Numbered from the stretch's first letter, positions 16,967 to 24,643 are shown. The stretch is 35,511 nt of DNA from Levilactobacillus fujinensis (GCF_003946335.1 NZ_RHNX01000031.1:1-35511); one strand, 5' to 3'. Numbers and translations: made by a program. Notes: a model not told the origin generated them from the sequence alone.

Positions 16967-16993
16967 TTTTTCTGCATACGGTATACAGAAAAA
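16967..16993. promoter_or_regulatory. 27-bp near-perfect palindrome upstream of the opp promoter
   Basis: Arms TTTTTCTGCATAC and GTATACAGAAAAA flank a central G and match at 12 of 13 positions. It is AT-rich, so an operator is more likely than a terminator. It lies about 110 bp upstream of the opp -35. It does not fit the CcpA cre (the half-sites are one base too far apart) or the GlnR box. Confidence 0.45.
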
Positions 16994-17045
16994 TGGCCAG
17001 AATGTGGCAATCTTAGTCATGGTTTACTCACAAAGCTATTACCTG

Positions 17046-17150
17046 TTGCTCACAGTTAGTAAACGCTCATAATTCGTTTAGATTCTTACTTAAACGTAGC
17101 ACGCTACACGCCGACTGTTAGCGATCCCATCTGATGCGATCGCTTTTTTA
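17046..17150 (+). ncRNA. candidate small RNA with own promoter and terminator
   Basis: TTGCTC (17046-17051) and CATAAT (17068-17073) are 16 nt apart. A strong intrinsic terminator at 17120-17150 follows. Between them lie CGTTTA/TAAACG arms (17075-17096) and a GTAGC-AC-GCTAC hairpin (17096-17107). The predicted transcript is about 70 nt and has no ORF with a ribosome site. No plus-strand gene precedes the terminator, so it has no other obvious client. The -35 is weak. Confidence 0.35.
17120..17150 (+). terminator. orphan intrinsic terminator in the oppA-hflX intergenic region
   Basis: AGCGATC (17120-17126) pairs with GATCGCT (17138-17144), extended inside by CATC/GATG, and TTTTTT follows. On the minus strand no T-run follows. 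It must end a plus-strand transcript begun within the intergenic region. Confidence 0.75.
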
Positions 17151-17424
17151 CAGTAAACGTTGAAAATTAGCATTTCTCTGGTTTTCCAAGTCAGCTGTCT
17201 AACTGCTTTTAAGCCGCTAAGTGAGGTGTCGCAGTGGCGCTTTTATCGGCCCGATATAGACTCAGGGGCGTCATTCTGCTTAATTAGCGGTATCTTCCTG
17301 CCGGCTTAGTAGAAACACCCGACTCTTTGTATTCATACCGTTCCATTCCATATCTGGCGACTAGCAAGGTAAAAAATGTTGCTACGCTAGAATTGGAAAA
17401 AGCGTTAATATACCGACGTTAGCT
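17151..17424. other. intergenic DNA upstream of the hflX promoter
   Basis: About 270 bases with no supported gene. Weak self-complementarity exists around 17211-17256 (GCCGCT...GGCGC), but it makes no clean terminator or riboswitch. TATCGGCCCGATATAG near 17247 faintly recalls the dispersed repeat's 3' box and is not counted as a copy. Confidence 0.4.
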
Positions 17425-17445
17425 GATGAGCATGTTATACTCATC
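17425..17445 (+). promoter_or_regulatory. hflX promoter with overlapping inverted repeat
   Basis: An extended -10, TGTTATACT (17433-17441), lies about 30 nt before the start. It sits inside the inverted repeat GATGAG/CTCATC (arms 17425-17430 and 17440-17445). A repressor binding there would block the promoter. No strong -35 is seen. Confidence 0.45.
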
Positions 17446-17472
17446 TTATAGACAATTAAGGAGGGTGATCCT

Positions 17473-18750
17473 TTGGAAGAAGCCCCACGAACACCAGTCA
17501 TTACAATTGGGTTAAACGCTGGTCAGGCCACGTTTAACTACTCGATGACTGAACTAAAGAATCTGGTAGAAGCAAACAACATGACCGTCGTTGAGGAGAT
17601 TCAACAGTCCCTAGCAAAACCACAACCTGGTACCTACTTTGGGACCGGGAAGGTTGAAGAGCTAGCCACCATTGTTGCTGACGATGGCGTCGACATTATC
17701 GTGGTCAACGATGAATTGACGCCCAGCCAGATTCGGAACCTCGAAAACGTCACGAAGGCCCGGATCATTGACCGGACCGGTTTGATTCTGGAAATCTTCG
17801 CGAACCGCGCACAATCTCGTGAAGCCAAATTACAGGTCCAATTGGCGATGCTCCAATATCAACTGCCTCGACTGCACACCAGTGCTTCACAACGTCTGGA
17901 TCAACAGACTGGTAGCGGTGGCGGCGGTGGCTTTACCAACCGTGGTGCCGGTGAATCTCAGACTGAAATGAGTCGGCGGACCATTCAACGCTCCATCAAC
18001 CACGTCAACCATGAACTGAAGGAAATTAACCAAGCTGCAGCCACCCAACGTCAACAACGGGAACGCAATCAACTGCCTTCCGTGGCACTGGTCGGTTACA
18101 CCAACGCCGGTAAATCAACATTGATGAACGCTTTGGTTCGCCAATTTGGAAAGAGCGAAGAAAAACAAGTCTTCGTCAAAAATATGCTATTCGCTACGTT
18201 GGACACCAGCGTGCGGCAACTGACCTTCCCCGACCAAAAGAAGATGTTGCTCAGTGATACGGTTGGCTTCGTTAGCCAATTACCAACGCAATTGGTGCAA
18301 GCCTTCCGTTCCACGTTAGCCGAAGCCGCCAGCGCCGACCTCTTAATTCAGGTCGTTGACTATGCTGACCCTAACCGTGAAGCCATGATGGCGACGACAG
18401 AACAGACGCTACACGAGATTGGCGTTAATGATGTTCCCATGATCACTGTCTTCAACAAGGCCGATTTGACCGAGGCTGACTACCCAAGTCGTGCCGGCGA
18501 CCAACTCATCTTGTCCGCACAAGACGATTCCTCCATTGCCATGTTGGTCGATGCCATGAAGGAAAAGGTCTTCCATAACTATGTCACCGCTAACTTCTTA
18601 GTCCCATTTGCGGACGGCGAAGTCGTGGCCTATCTCAATGACAATGCGCACGTTCTCAGCACGGACTATGCCGCTGAAGGTACTGCGCTTAAGGTCGAAC
18701 TCCAGCAGGCCGACTTTGATCGCTTCAAGAAATATATCGTTACCGACTAA
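17473..18750 (+). CDS. hflX: ribosome-associated GTPase HflX
   Basis: HflX binds the 50S subunit and splits stalled or stress-inactivated ribosomes. The 425-aa protein has the HflX N-domain (TYFGTGKVEEL, VVNDELTPSQIRNLE, DRTGLILEIFANRAQSREAKL), a glycine-rich linker (about 147-160), then the G domain. G1 is GYTNAGKS at 208-215, G3 is DTVGF at 262-266, and G4 is NKAD at 328-331. The C-terminal domain is short. The TTG start is decided by AAGGAGGGTGATCC immediately upstream, an unusually complete anti-SD match. It is monocistronic with its own promoter and terminator. Confidence 0.96.
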   Translation: MEEAPRTPVITIGLNAGQATFNYSMTELKNLVEANNMTVVEEIQQSLAKPQPGTYFGTGKVEELATIVADDGVDIIVVNDELTPSQIRNLENVTKARIIDRTGLILEIFANRAQSREAKLQVQLAMLQYQLPRLHTSASQRLDQQTGSGGGGGFTNRGAGESQTEMSRRTIQRSINHVNHELKEINQAAATQRQQRERNQLPSVALVGYTNAGKSTLMNALVRQFGKSEEKQVFVKNMLFATLDTSVRQLTFPDQKKMLLSDTVGFVSQLPTQLVQAFRSTLAEAASADLLIQVVDYADPNREAMMATTEQTLHEIGVNDVPMITVFNKADLTEADYPSRAGDQLILSAQDDSSIAMLVDAMKEKVFHNYVTANFLVPFADGEVVAYLNDNAHVLSTDYAAEGTALKVELQQADFDRFKKYIVTD

Positions 18751-18771
18751 AAAGTTTTCCGGTTTATACGC

Positions 18772-18812
18772 AAAGCTCCCCACCAAGTTTCAGTTGGTGA
18801 GGAGCTTTTTTA
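18772..18812 (+). terminator. intrinsic terminator of hflX
   Basis: AAGCTCCCCACCAA pairs with TTGGTGAGGAGCTT (one weak pair) around GTTTCAG. TTTTTT ends the hairpin. Confidence 0.88.
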
Positions 18813-18878
18813 GGTCGTGAGTTTCAAAATACCTACTGTGACTGCGGGAACAATTCTAGGAGACTCTAGGCCCCCTAA

Positions 18879-18995
18879 TTGAAGACTGAATGTCTAACTA
18901 AAATGCCCATTACGGCTGCTGTAACAGCAATTCTGAGACTAAAATTAAGCAACTTAGGTCAATCATCGCCTTACCAGCCAGCAAATATGGCCTGG
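18879..18995 (+). repeat. dispersed intergenic repeat, copy 3
   Basis: This long copy lies between the convergent hflX and amino acid transporter terminators. It has the 5' box (TTGAAGACTGAATGTC), a TGCTG-TAA-CAGCA hairpin, GAGACTAAAATTAAGCAAC, and the 3' part TCGCCTTACCAGCCAGCAAATAT. Across about 90 bases it aligns with the copies at 22478 and 31461. Confidence 0.8.
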
Positions 18996-19033
18996 ACCGC
19001 TGTGACGCGCCTGATCCCCTATCTATCCATAAT

Positions 19034-19066
19034 AAAAATAGCCGACGACCCCAAAGTCATCGACTA
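19034..19066 (-). terminator. intrinsic terminator of the polar amino acid transporter operon
   Basis: On the minus strand TAGTCGATGAC and GTCGTCGGCTA form an 11-bp stem with G-U pairs around TTTGGG, followed by TTTTTATT. Confidence 0.8.
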
Positions 19067-19080
19067 CCAATTTACAGCTA

Positions 19081-19737
19081 TTAAGCTTGACGTTTCTCCA
19101 AGTACCGGGCCAGTACGGACAGGCAGTAGCACACGACGAAGTACATCAGTGCAATGGCCACGAACATTGGAATAATGTAGTTCGTGTTCTGCCCATAGAT
19201 AATTTGTGACCGATACAGCATTTCTGGCAAGAGAATGATGGTTGCCAGCGACGTATCCTTAACCAGTGAGATAAATTGGCTCACGATGGCTGGAATCATC
19301 TTAACCATGGCTTGCGGCAACACGATGTGCCACAGGCCTTGCCAGTAGGTCAACCCATTGGCACGGGCCCCTTCCATTTGACCAGAGTCGACCGCTTGAA
19401 TCCCAGAACGGACAATTTCTGCCAGCATGGTGGATTCGAAAATGGTCATGGCTAAAATGGCAGCCGGGATAATTTCCGGCTTAACTCCCAGGTTGGGTAA
19501 CCCAAAATAAGTAAAGAACAGAATCAAGATCAGCGGCAGGTTACGGATCACATCAATGATGAACCCAACGATCGCCGAGAAATATTTAATCTTAACGTAG
19601 CGGATGATTCCAAGAATCGATCCAATAATAAAACTCCCGATGATGGAGACGACGGAAACCAGAATGGTAATTCCCAGACCCCCAAACAGGTAGCGCAGGT
19701 TATCTGGGGAGTAGGCATCAATAAAGTTTTGTAACAT
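19081..19737 (-). CDS. glnP: polar amino acid ABC transporter permease (second)
   Basis: Membrane subunit of a polar amino acid (HisMQ/GlnP-type) importer, 218 aa. The start has YLFGGLGITILVSVVSIIGSF. The permease EAA loop is ARANGLTYWQGLWHIVLPQA, and conserved IRNLPLILILFFTYFGLP lies in the middle. About five membrane helices are predicted. It closes the four-gene operon, 17 nt after the first permease, and is probably a heterodimer partner of it. The symbol follows lactobacillar usage; the substrate (glutamine, glutamate or another) cannot be read from the sequence. Confidence 0.9.
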   Translation of the reverse strand: MLQNFIDAYSPDNLRYLFGGLGITILVSVVSIIGSFIIGSILGIIRYVKIKYFSAIVGFIIDVIRNLPLILILFFTYFGLPNLGVKPEIIPAAILAMTIFESTMLAEIVRSGIQAVDSGQMEGARANGLTYWQGLWHIVLPQAMVKMIPAIVSQFISLVKDTSLATIILLPEMLYRSQIIYGQNTNYIIPMFVAIALMYFVVCYCLSVLARYLEKRQA

Positions 19738-19753
19738 CGTTATTCTCCTCCCC

Positions 19754-20392
19754 TTAAGCTAACCGTTTTTCGAGATAGCGCATGTAGTAACTGATGGGCA
19801 TCGTGATGACCAGATAGAGGACCCCTACCGCTGAGTACGCCGCAATGGTTTCCAGCGAACTCGACGCGATAACGTTCCCTTGATACATCAAATCAAAGCC
19901 ACCCACAAAGGCCAACGTTGATGAATTCTTCACCAAGTTGACGAACTGGTTACCTAATGGTGGAATCACATAACGGAAGGCTTGCGGCAAGATAATGTAA
20001 CGCATGGCTTGCCAGAAAGATAGCCCATTGGCACGGGCTCCTTCCATCTGACCAGAATCAACGGACTGAATCCCCGCTCTAACCGTTTCAGCGATAAAGG
20101 CCGACGTGTAGAGCGTGAGCCCGATTGTTCCGGCAGTGAACCCATTCATCTTAAGCACGTACAACGGGAACACCACGTAGAAGAACATCGTGATAACCAG
20201 TAAAGGAATGTTCCGGAAGATTTCGATGTAGACCCTGGCGATTCCACGAGCAACTTTGCTAGGTGATTCTTCGAGTAAGGCAAAGAGCGTGCCCAGAATC
20301 AAACTGAAGACCAACGCGAGAAGACTGCAAAGTAAGGTCTGTCCTAACCCATAAAGGAGCGTGCCCCAATAGTTTTGAAAGATATGAATCAT
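19754..20392 (-). CDS. glnM: polar amino acid ABC transporter permease (first)
   Basis: Paralogue of the next permease, 212 aa, with IFRNIPLLVITMFFYVVFP and the EAA loop ARANGLSFWQAMRYIILPQA. The SGQMEGARANGL string is shared by both permeases, showing an internal duplication within the operon. Its ATG overlaps the stop of the binding-protein gene (ATGA), indicating coupled translation. Gene symbol is tentative. Confidence 0.9.
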   Translation of the reverse strand: MIHIFQNYWGTLLYGLGQTLLCSLLALVFSLILGTLFALLEESPSKVARGIARVYIEIFRNIPLLVITMFFYVVFPLYVLKMNGFTAGTIGLTLYTSAFIAETVRAGIQSVDSGQMEGARANGLSFWQAMRYIILPQAFRYVIPPLGNQFVNLVKNSSTLAFVGGFDLMYQGNVIASSSLETIAAYSAVGVLYLVITMPISYYMRYLEKRLA

Positions 20393-21225
20393 TCTTTAGC
20401 CGCCTCCTCATAGTCAAAGCCCGTCACATTGTGGAACCACTTGTGTAAGAGCCGATTGTAAGTGCCATTAGCCCGCAATTCTTTTAACGCCTTGTTAGTC
20501 GCAGCCTTAAACGGTGTCTGGTTCTTGTCCATGGCGATCCCGTAAGGTTCTGAGACGAACGTGCCCCCAGTAACTTCATAGCCTGGGTTTTGTACGGACA
20601 TCCCATAAAGAATCCCGTTATCGGTCGTCAGCGCCTGCCCTTGACCGGACTTCAGGGCGGTCATGGCTTGCGCGTAGTCGGTCAATTGCAAGACCTTAGC
20701 GTTTGGCGCAACCTTCGCCACGTTTTCAACGGAATCGGAGCCGACAACCCCGAGAACCGTTCCTTTTTGTTTATTTAAATCCTTAACGTTCTTGATCGAA
20801 CTGCCCTTCTTGACCAGCAGTGACTGCCCAGCAAAGAAATACGTGTTCGAAAAGGCAACTTGTTTCCGCCGTTCTGGCGTGTTGGTCATGGTTGCAATGA
20901 TGGCATCAATGTTCCCATTTTTCAGCATTGGCATCCGCGTCGAACTCGTGACCTGAATGAACTTGGCCTTCCCTTTAGACCCCAACATCTGTTTCGTTAA
21001 TGCCTTGGCTAAATCGACTTCAAACCCTTTGATTTTGCCATCCTTGGTGTCGAGCAACCCAAAGAGCCGGGTATCCGCCTTAACCCCCCAAGTGATGGTT
21101 TTCGTCTGTTGGTCGGTCTTTAGCACGTTACGTTGTGACAACGGCTTGCTCCCACAAGCACTCACGACGATTGTTAGGGTGACCAGGGTCAGCAGTAGGC
21201 CAAGATTACGAATCAATCTTTTCAT
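20389..21225 (-). CDS. glnH: polar amino acid ABC transporter substrate-binding lipoprotein
   Basis: Extracellular binding protein of 278 aa. The lipoprotein signal ends in VVSAC with the lipidated Cys24. The SBP_bac_3 pattern follows: IKGFEVDLAKALTKQM, a MPMLKNGNIDAIIATMTNTPERRKQVAFSN-type stretch typical of the family, then TTDNGILYG and a C-terminal LRANGTYNRLLHKWF. The family conserves Arg after TPER for the alpha-carboxylate, present here. It lies 19 nt after the ATPase gene. The ligand is an amino acid, exact identity unknown. Confidence 0.92.
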   Translation of the reverse strand: MKRLIRNLGLLLTLVTLTIVVSACGSKPLSQRNVLKTDQQTKTITWGVKADTRLFGLLDTKDGKIKGFEVDLAKALTKQMLGSKGKAKFIQVTSSTRMPMLKNGNIDAIIATMTNTPERRKQVAFSNTYFFAGQSLLVKKGSSIKNVKDLNKQKGTVLGVVGSDSVENVAKVAPNAKVLQLTDYAQAMTALKSGQGQALTTDNGILYGMSVQNPGYEVTGGTFVSEPYGIAMDKNQTPFKAATNKALKELRANGTYNRLLHKWFHNVTGFDYEEAAKE

Positions 21226-21244
21226 GGTTAGCTTCCTCCCCTGA

Positions 21245-21985
21245 TTAGTGTGTCAAAATCTTGCTAAGGAATTGACGAGCCCGTTCGTTAGTTGGTTCGC
21301 CATCGAAGAACTTCTCCTTGGTATCATCTTCCAAAATGCGACCATCAGCCATGAAAATAACCCGGTTGGCCACTTCACGAGCGAAACCCATTTCATGGGT
21401 CACAACTAGTGACGTCATACTGGAGTCCCGGGCGATGGTCTTCATAACGTTTAGCACATCATCGATCATTTCAGGGTCCAACGCACTGGTTGGTTCGTCA
21501 AATAAGAGACACTTGGGTTTCATCGCCAGTGACCGGGCGATAGCGATTCGTTGCTGTTGCCCACCAGAAAGTTGTGATGGCATCTTTGGTGCTTGATCCG
21601 CTAAACCAACTCGGTCTAACATTTCCATGGCCACTTTCTTGTTTTCATCCTCACCACGGTGTAACACGATTCGCGGTGCTAACATGATATTTTCCAAAAT
21701 CGTCTTGTTTGCGTATAAATTAAAATGTTGGAAGACCATGCCGACGTTCTTCCGAATCCGGTTCATGTCGGTCTTAGGGTTGGCCAGGTCCTGACCGTTA
21801 ACGATCAGTTGTCCGTGACGAATCTGTTCAAGTCCGTTAACCGTCCGAATCAGTGTTGACTTTCCGGAACCAGATGGTCCGATCAAAACCACGGTCTCCC
21901 CGGCTTCAATCGTTAAATTAATGTTATGCAGCGCGTGAAAGTCGCCGTAGTACTTTTCCACGTTGTGAAATTCAATCATTGACAT
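21245..21985 (-). CDS. glnQ: polar amino acid ABC transporter ATP-binding protein
   Basis: ATPase of the importer, 246 aa, first gene of the operon. Walker A is GPSGSGKST near residue 36, the signature is LSGGQQQRIAIARSLA, Walker B is CLLFDEPTSALDPEM, and the switch His is in VVTHEMGFAREVA. The latter two are hallmarks of the GlnQ/HisP subfamily. I chose the ATG at 21985 (MSMIEFHNVEKYYG), 8 nt after GGAGGG; an ATG further up overlaps that site. Confidence 0.95.
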   Translation of the reverse strand: MSMIEFHNVEKYYGDFHALHNINLTIEAGETVVLIGPSGSGKSTLIRTVNGLEQIRHGQLIVNGQDLANPKTDMNRIRKNVGMVFQHFNLYANKTILENIMLAPRIVLHRGEDENKKVAMEMLDRVGLADQAPKMPSQLSGGQQQRIAIARSLAMKPKCLLFDEPTSALDPEMIDDVLNVMKTIARDSSMTSLVVTHEMGFAREVANRVIFMADGRILEDDTKEKFFDGEPTNERARQFLSKILTH

Positions 21986-22117
21986 ATGTTTTCCCTCCAC
22001 TAGTTATTCTTTTGCCGTAATCGGTCTTACTAGCGCCCCAATTAGCTTGTTGGCTCTACGTAGCATTCCAGCGCCCAGCACACTTCTCGTAAAAGCTTTT
22101 TTTGGTGTCTAAATTAA

Positions 22118-22146
22118 AGTTTAAACCAAAAAATTTACCCGGTCAA
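22118..22146 (-). promoter_or_regulatory. promoter of the polar amino acid transporter operon
   Basis: On the minus strand TTGACC (22141-22146) and TAAACT (22118-22123) are 17 nt apart. The 5' UTR would be about 125 nt, long enough for regulation, but I see no recognised riboswitch or T-box motif in it. Confidence 0.65.
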
Positions 22147-22477
22147 AACAAACCGCTTTGGGTTCCCCAACCCCGGTGACGATTTAAGGTCAAAAATATT
22201 AGACGTACCACGGTTTTGCGTCCCTACCCGAACATGAAAAGTTTTTTTCTGAGGCCGCACTAACTGGTCTAACCACTGGTCACTCTAAGCCTGATTGGCT
22301 TGTCATCTCAAACTCACATTGCCATGTCAGGCCCGCCATCCCCCACACTTTGGTTAACTCCCACACGAAATTGACCATTTTGATGGAACTCTTCCTATTA
22401 AATAGTTCGAAAGTTCACATTTGACAGCAATGGTAGCGTTTACTTAGCCTTGACTGCAGATTGCTTGTTCCCAAATC
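22147..22477. other. intergenic region upstream of the amino acid transporter promoter
   Basis: No gene is supported on either strand. It includes several TTGAC strings on the plus strand (22370s, 22430s) without a good -10 or a downstream plus gene. Nothing else is recognised. Confidence 0.5.
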
Positions 22478-22567
22478 TCTGTTATGACTGTTGTCACAAC
22501 GAGACTGAGCCTAAAATTAGGCAACAGTGTTCGGCCATCACCTTACCGGCCGGCAGGGATAGGGATT
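22478..22567 (+). repeat. dispersed intergenic repeat, copy 4
   Basis: A clear copy with GACTGTTGTCACAACGAGAC (hairpin GTTG-TCA-CAAC), the perfect small hairpin GCCTAAAATTAGGC, and the 3' part CACCTTACCGGCCGGCAGGG followed by AT. It lies next to the terminator of the following minus-strand gene. Confidence 0.85.
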
Positions 22568-22574
22568 AAGGTAC

Positions 22575-22607
22575 AAAAAAACCACCTCCCCGAATCTGGT
22601 AGGTGGC
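22575..22607 (-). terminator. intrinsic terminator of the two-helix membrane protein gene
   Basis: On the minus strand CCACCT and AGGTGG pair with further CC/GG inside, followed by TTTTTTTG. Confidence 0.85.
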
Positions 22608-22621
22608 TGAGAATGCTGAGT

Positions 22622-23590
22622 TTAATGATGGTAACGCGATGTCCGCGTCATTGGTTCTGAATCCGAACCGGTGTCGCTTCCCGCCGAACGGGAAGCACGA
22701 CTCATCGAACCGGACTCGTCGTAACGTGACACCCGCGTGTTAGCAGATGATCCCGCCAATGAATCTTGCGGTTGGTCATCATTCTGATGCTTGTAAGCCA
22801 ATTGAACGGCCACGGCAAATGGATTATCCTGTTCGATCAGGTTCGTCCGGCCGAGCACCTTGAAGGGTCCCCCCACCAACGTTGCGTTGGCTAAGTACAG
22901 TTCAAACTGATCACGCACGTCCGCAACATTTTGTAAACCGACCGTGCTGACAACTCCCACCCGTTGTTTCTCCGCCTGATTGATACCAGCGTATACCACG
23001 AGCTGATTGTTCTCGGTCTGCATTTCAAAGTAAGGAATCAAGACGCCAGGCCCCGATGCATAGACTGGCTTACTCAAACGTTGGGCTTGTTCCATGATCT
23101 CTCGGTCGCCTAATCCGGAATAGTCGAGCTGCAACAACTGGTTCTGCTGCAAACGCGTAGCCAGTTGCTGGATACTTTCCGTTTCTATCGCTGACGACGT
23201 TAATTTCCCGGGTAATATTTTCTTCTCGTCAAAATACCCATTGGCTGGAATATTGCGACCACCACGTGTCATGGGCTTGGTGCCCTCAAGGTCAGCATCC
23301 TTAGGCTTCATGTGCAACATTTTTTCAATTTTCGGCGAAATGTCGAACGGTGCCTTTTTCTTCGTAAAATAGTAAATCGTGTTGAGATAGACAAAGTAGA
23401 CCATGAGCAGTGCCACCAACAGAATCAACAGTCCCCAGAACGGGTGACCATTTTGGAGGTAACGAATGGCAATGTAAAACAGGTACAAGTCACCTAATGC
23501 CCCTAAAATCACGTAAATTCGGTTCTTGATCTTAACACTAACGTTGATATAGCCCAGATAGTGGTTGACCATGTCAAGGAAACTAAGCAT
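22622..23590 (-). CDS. two-helix membrane protein of lactobacilli, unknown function (DUF6681-like)
   Basis: A 322-aa protein that I believe belongs to a lactobacillar family of unknown function, probably DUF6681; the family number is from memory. The N-terminus (FLDMVNHYLGYINVSVK) is followed by two membrane helices (about 25-45 and 51-76). A soluble, presumably cytoplasmic domain (about 80-280) has a VYASGPGVLIPYFEMQTE stretch and a LVVYAGINQAEKQRVGVVST stretch. A Ser/Arg-rich low-complexity tail (about 280-322: SRYDESGSMSRASRS, then MTRTSRYHH) looks disordered and repeats an R-[VAT]-S-R-Y motif. It follows the Ser/Thr-rich protein gene by 21 nt, suggesting an operon and joint function at the envelope. 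A role beyond that is not deducible. Confidence 0.75.
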   Translation of the reverse strand: MLSFLDMVNHYLGYINVSVKIKNRIYVILGALGDLYLFYIAIRYLQNGHPFWGLLILLVALLMVYFVYLNTIYYFTKKKAPFDISPKIEKMLHMKPKDADLEGTKPMTRGGRNIPANGYFDEKKILPGKLTSSAIETESIQQLATRLQQNQLLQLDYSGLGDREIMEQAQRLSKPVYASGPGVLIPYFEMQTENNQLVVYAGINQAEKQRVGVVSTVGLQNVADVRDQFELYLANATLVGGPFKVLGRTNLIEQDNPFAVAVQLAYKHQNDDQPQDSLAGSSANTRVSRYDESGSMSRASRSAGSDTGSDSEPMTRTSRYHH

Positions 23591-23611
23591 GTTGCGGTCC
23601 CCCTTTCTTTA

Positions 23612-24109
23612 TTATTGACCCGTGGTGTCAGTGGTGTTAGCCGCACTATGACTGTACGTGCTAGCCCCCGTATCATCATTGGTCGTGGTACTATCACTCG
23701 TCGAGTTTGTCGTCGTATCATTAGTGGTATTGTCATTCGTCGTTGTGGAACTAGCCACGCTAGACGATGCCTTCTTCTTAGACGTCGTCGTGCCAGTGCC
23801 TGACTCAGACGTACTGTCCGCCGACGAACTCTGCGTGTCCGTTGAGGAACTGTCCTTAGAAGAGGACTCATCACTACTACTGTCTTTGGAAGAATCCGAG
23901 CTCTTCTTTTTACTGCTATCATCGCTCGATTTCTTCTTAGAATCACTAGACGACATCCCGCTAACTAGCGACGAACTCGTCGTTGAGACCCGCGATGCGC
24001 CTTCATTGGTCTTAGTCACGGTGTTGGTAACCACGTTGGTCGCACCCAGGGCTAAGGCCATCGAGACAATCGCAAATGGCGTGATAAATGGTGGTGTCCG
24101 GTACGCCAT
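23612..24109 (-). CDS. Ser/Thr/Asp-rich low-complexity surface protein
   Basis: A 165-aa protein with one N-terminal hydrophobic segment (about 8-26, FITPFAIVSMALALGATNVV) serving as signal or anchor. Roughly 130 residues after it are dominated by Ser, Thr, Asp and Lys (runs such as SSDSKKKSSDDSSKKKSSD, then TTTNDNTTNDTTTNST). No sorting motif (LPxTG), folded domain or Cys is present. Such Ser/Thr tracts are often glycosylated or act as wall spacers; that is inference. The SD GGGAGG lies 7 nt before the ATG. It is 21 nt upstream of the two-helix membrane protein gene on the same strand. Other-frame ORFs across the tract are artefacts of its repetitive codons. Confidence 0.8.
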   Translation of the reverse strand: MAYRTPPFITPFAIVSMALALGATNVVTNTVTKTNEGASRVSTTSSSLVSGMSSSDSKKKSSDDSSKKKSSDSSKDSSSDESSSKDSSSTDTQSSSADSTSESGTGTTTSKKKASSSVASSTTTNDNTTNDTTTNSTSDSTTTNDDTGASTYSHSAANTTDTTGQ

Positions 24110-24184
24110 GTTACATTCCTCCCTGCATTACTTCTTATTAGAATCATTATCCCACGGTAAAACGAAAATACTATCAAAATTCTC

Positions 24185-24643
24185 TTAATTTTTCACTAAG
24201 GCCGCTTCAGTCACACCGGCAGCTTTGCATTCGGCACACAGACCATACAGTTCAAAGCTGTGTCCAGCAATTTCGCAACCGGGTAATTGAGCCGTAAAGA
24301 AGTCCATCGGGCACATCTGTAACTCGATAACCTTCCCACAGTTTTGACAAATAAAGTGGTGATGGTGTTGATGATGGAAGTCACACTGATACTTGACCCG
24401 TGTCCGTTCCTGTTCTGTATTCTGTTCAACGATGCCAACCTCTTCGAATTCCTTTAGGTTGCGATAAACTGTGTTGTGGCTCATTCCAGGAAATTCAGTG
24501 CGCATGTAAGCATCGACGGTCACCACATCCGTATAATGACCCTGATTGGTCAACAAAAACTCTAAGAGTGCGTGCCGTTGCTTGGTCAGCTTTAACTTGT
24601 TCTTTTTTAAAATAGCCACAGCGGCGGATAAAGATTCTGCCAT
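24185..24643 (-). CDS. Fur family metal-dependent transcriptional regulator
   Basis: A dimeric DNA-binding repressor of 152 aa controlling metal or peroxide responses. The N-terminal winged helix includes TKQRHALLEFL and the recognition part MSHNTVYRNLKEFEEVG. The structural zinc site is formed by CQNC-type pairs Cys99/Cys102 and Cys136/Cys139. A His-rich stretch (residues 90-96, HHQHHHHF) plus His36 could form the sensory site. The mix of features does not decide between Fur, PerR and Zur. I chose the ATG at 24643, 9 nt after GGAGG and matching the usual start, not the far upstream ATG that would run through a repeat element. Targets are unknown. Confidence 0.9.
   Translation of the reverse strand: MAESLSAAVAILKKNKLKLTKQRHALLEFLLTNQGHYTDVVTVDAYMRTEFPGMSHNTVYRNLKEFEEVGIVEQNTEQERTRVKYQCDFHHQHHHHFICQNCGKVIELQMCPMDFFTAQLPGCEIAGHSFELYGLCAECKAAGVTEAALVKN

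Noticed and set aside
16967..16993. Reading of the palindrome upstream of opp as a CcpA cre site
   Set aside because: The half-sites TG and CA are separated by one base too many around the CG centre.
16940..17074. 44-codon plus-strand frame upstream of the orphan terminator
   Set aside because: No ribosome site, ordinary AT-rich composition, and the frame crosses the palindrome at 16967-16993.
23658..24188. 176-codon plus-strand frame opposite the Ser/Thr-rich gene
   Set aside because: It is the mirror of low-complexity Ser/Asp codons (giving Leu/Val/Glu runs) and has no SD. The minus-strand gene has an SD, a signal segment and operon context.
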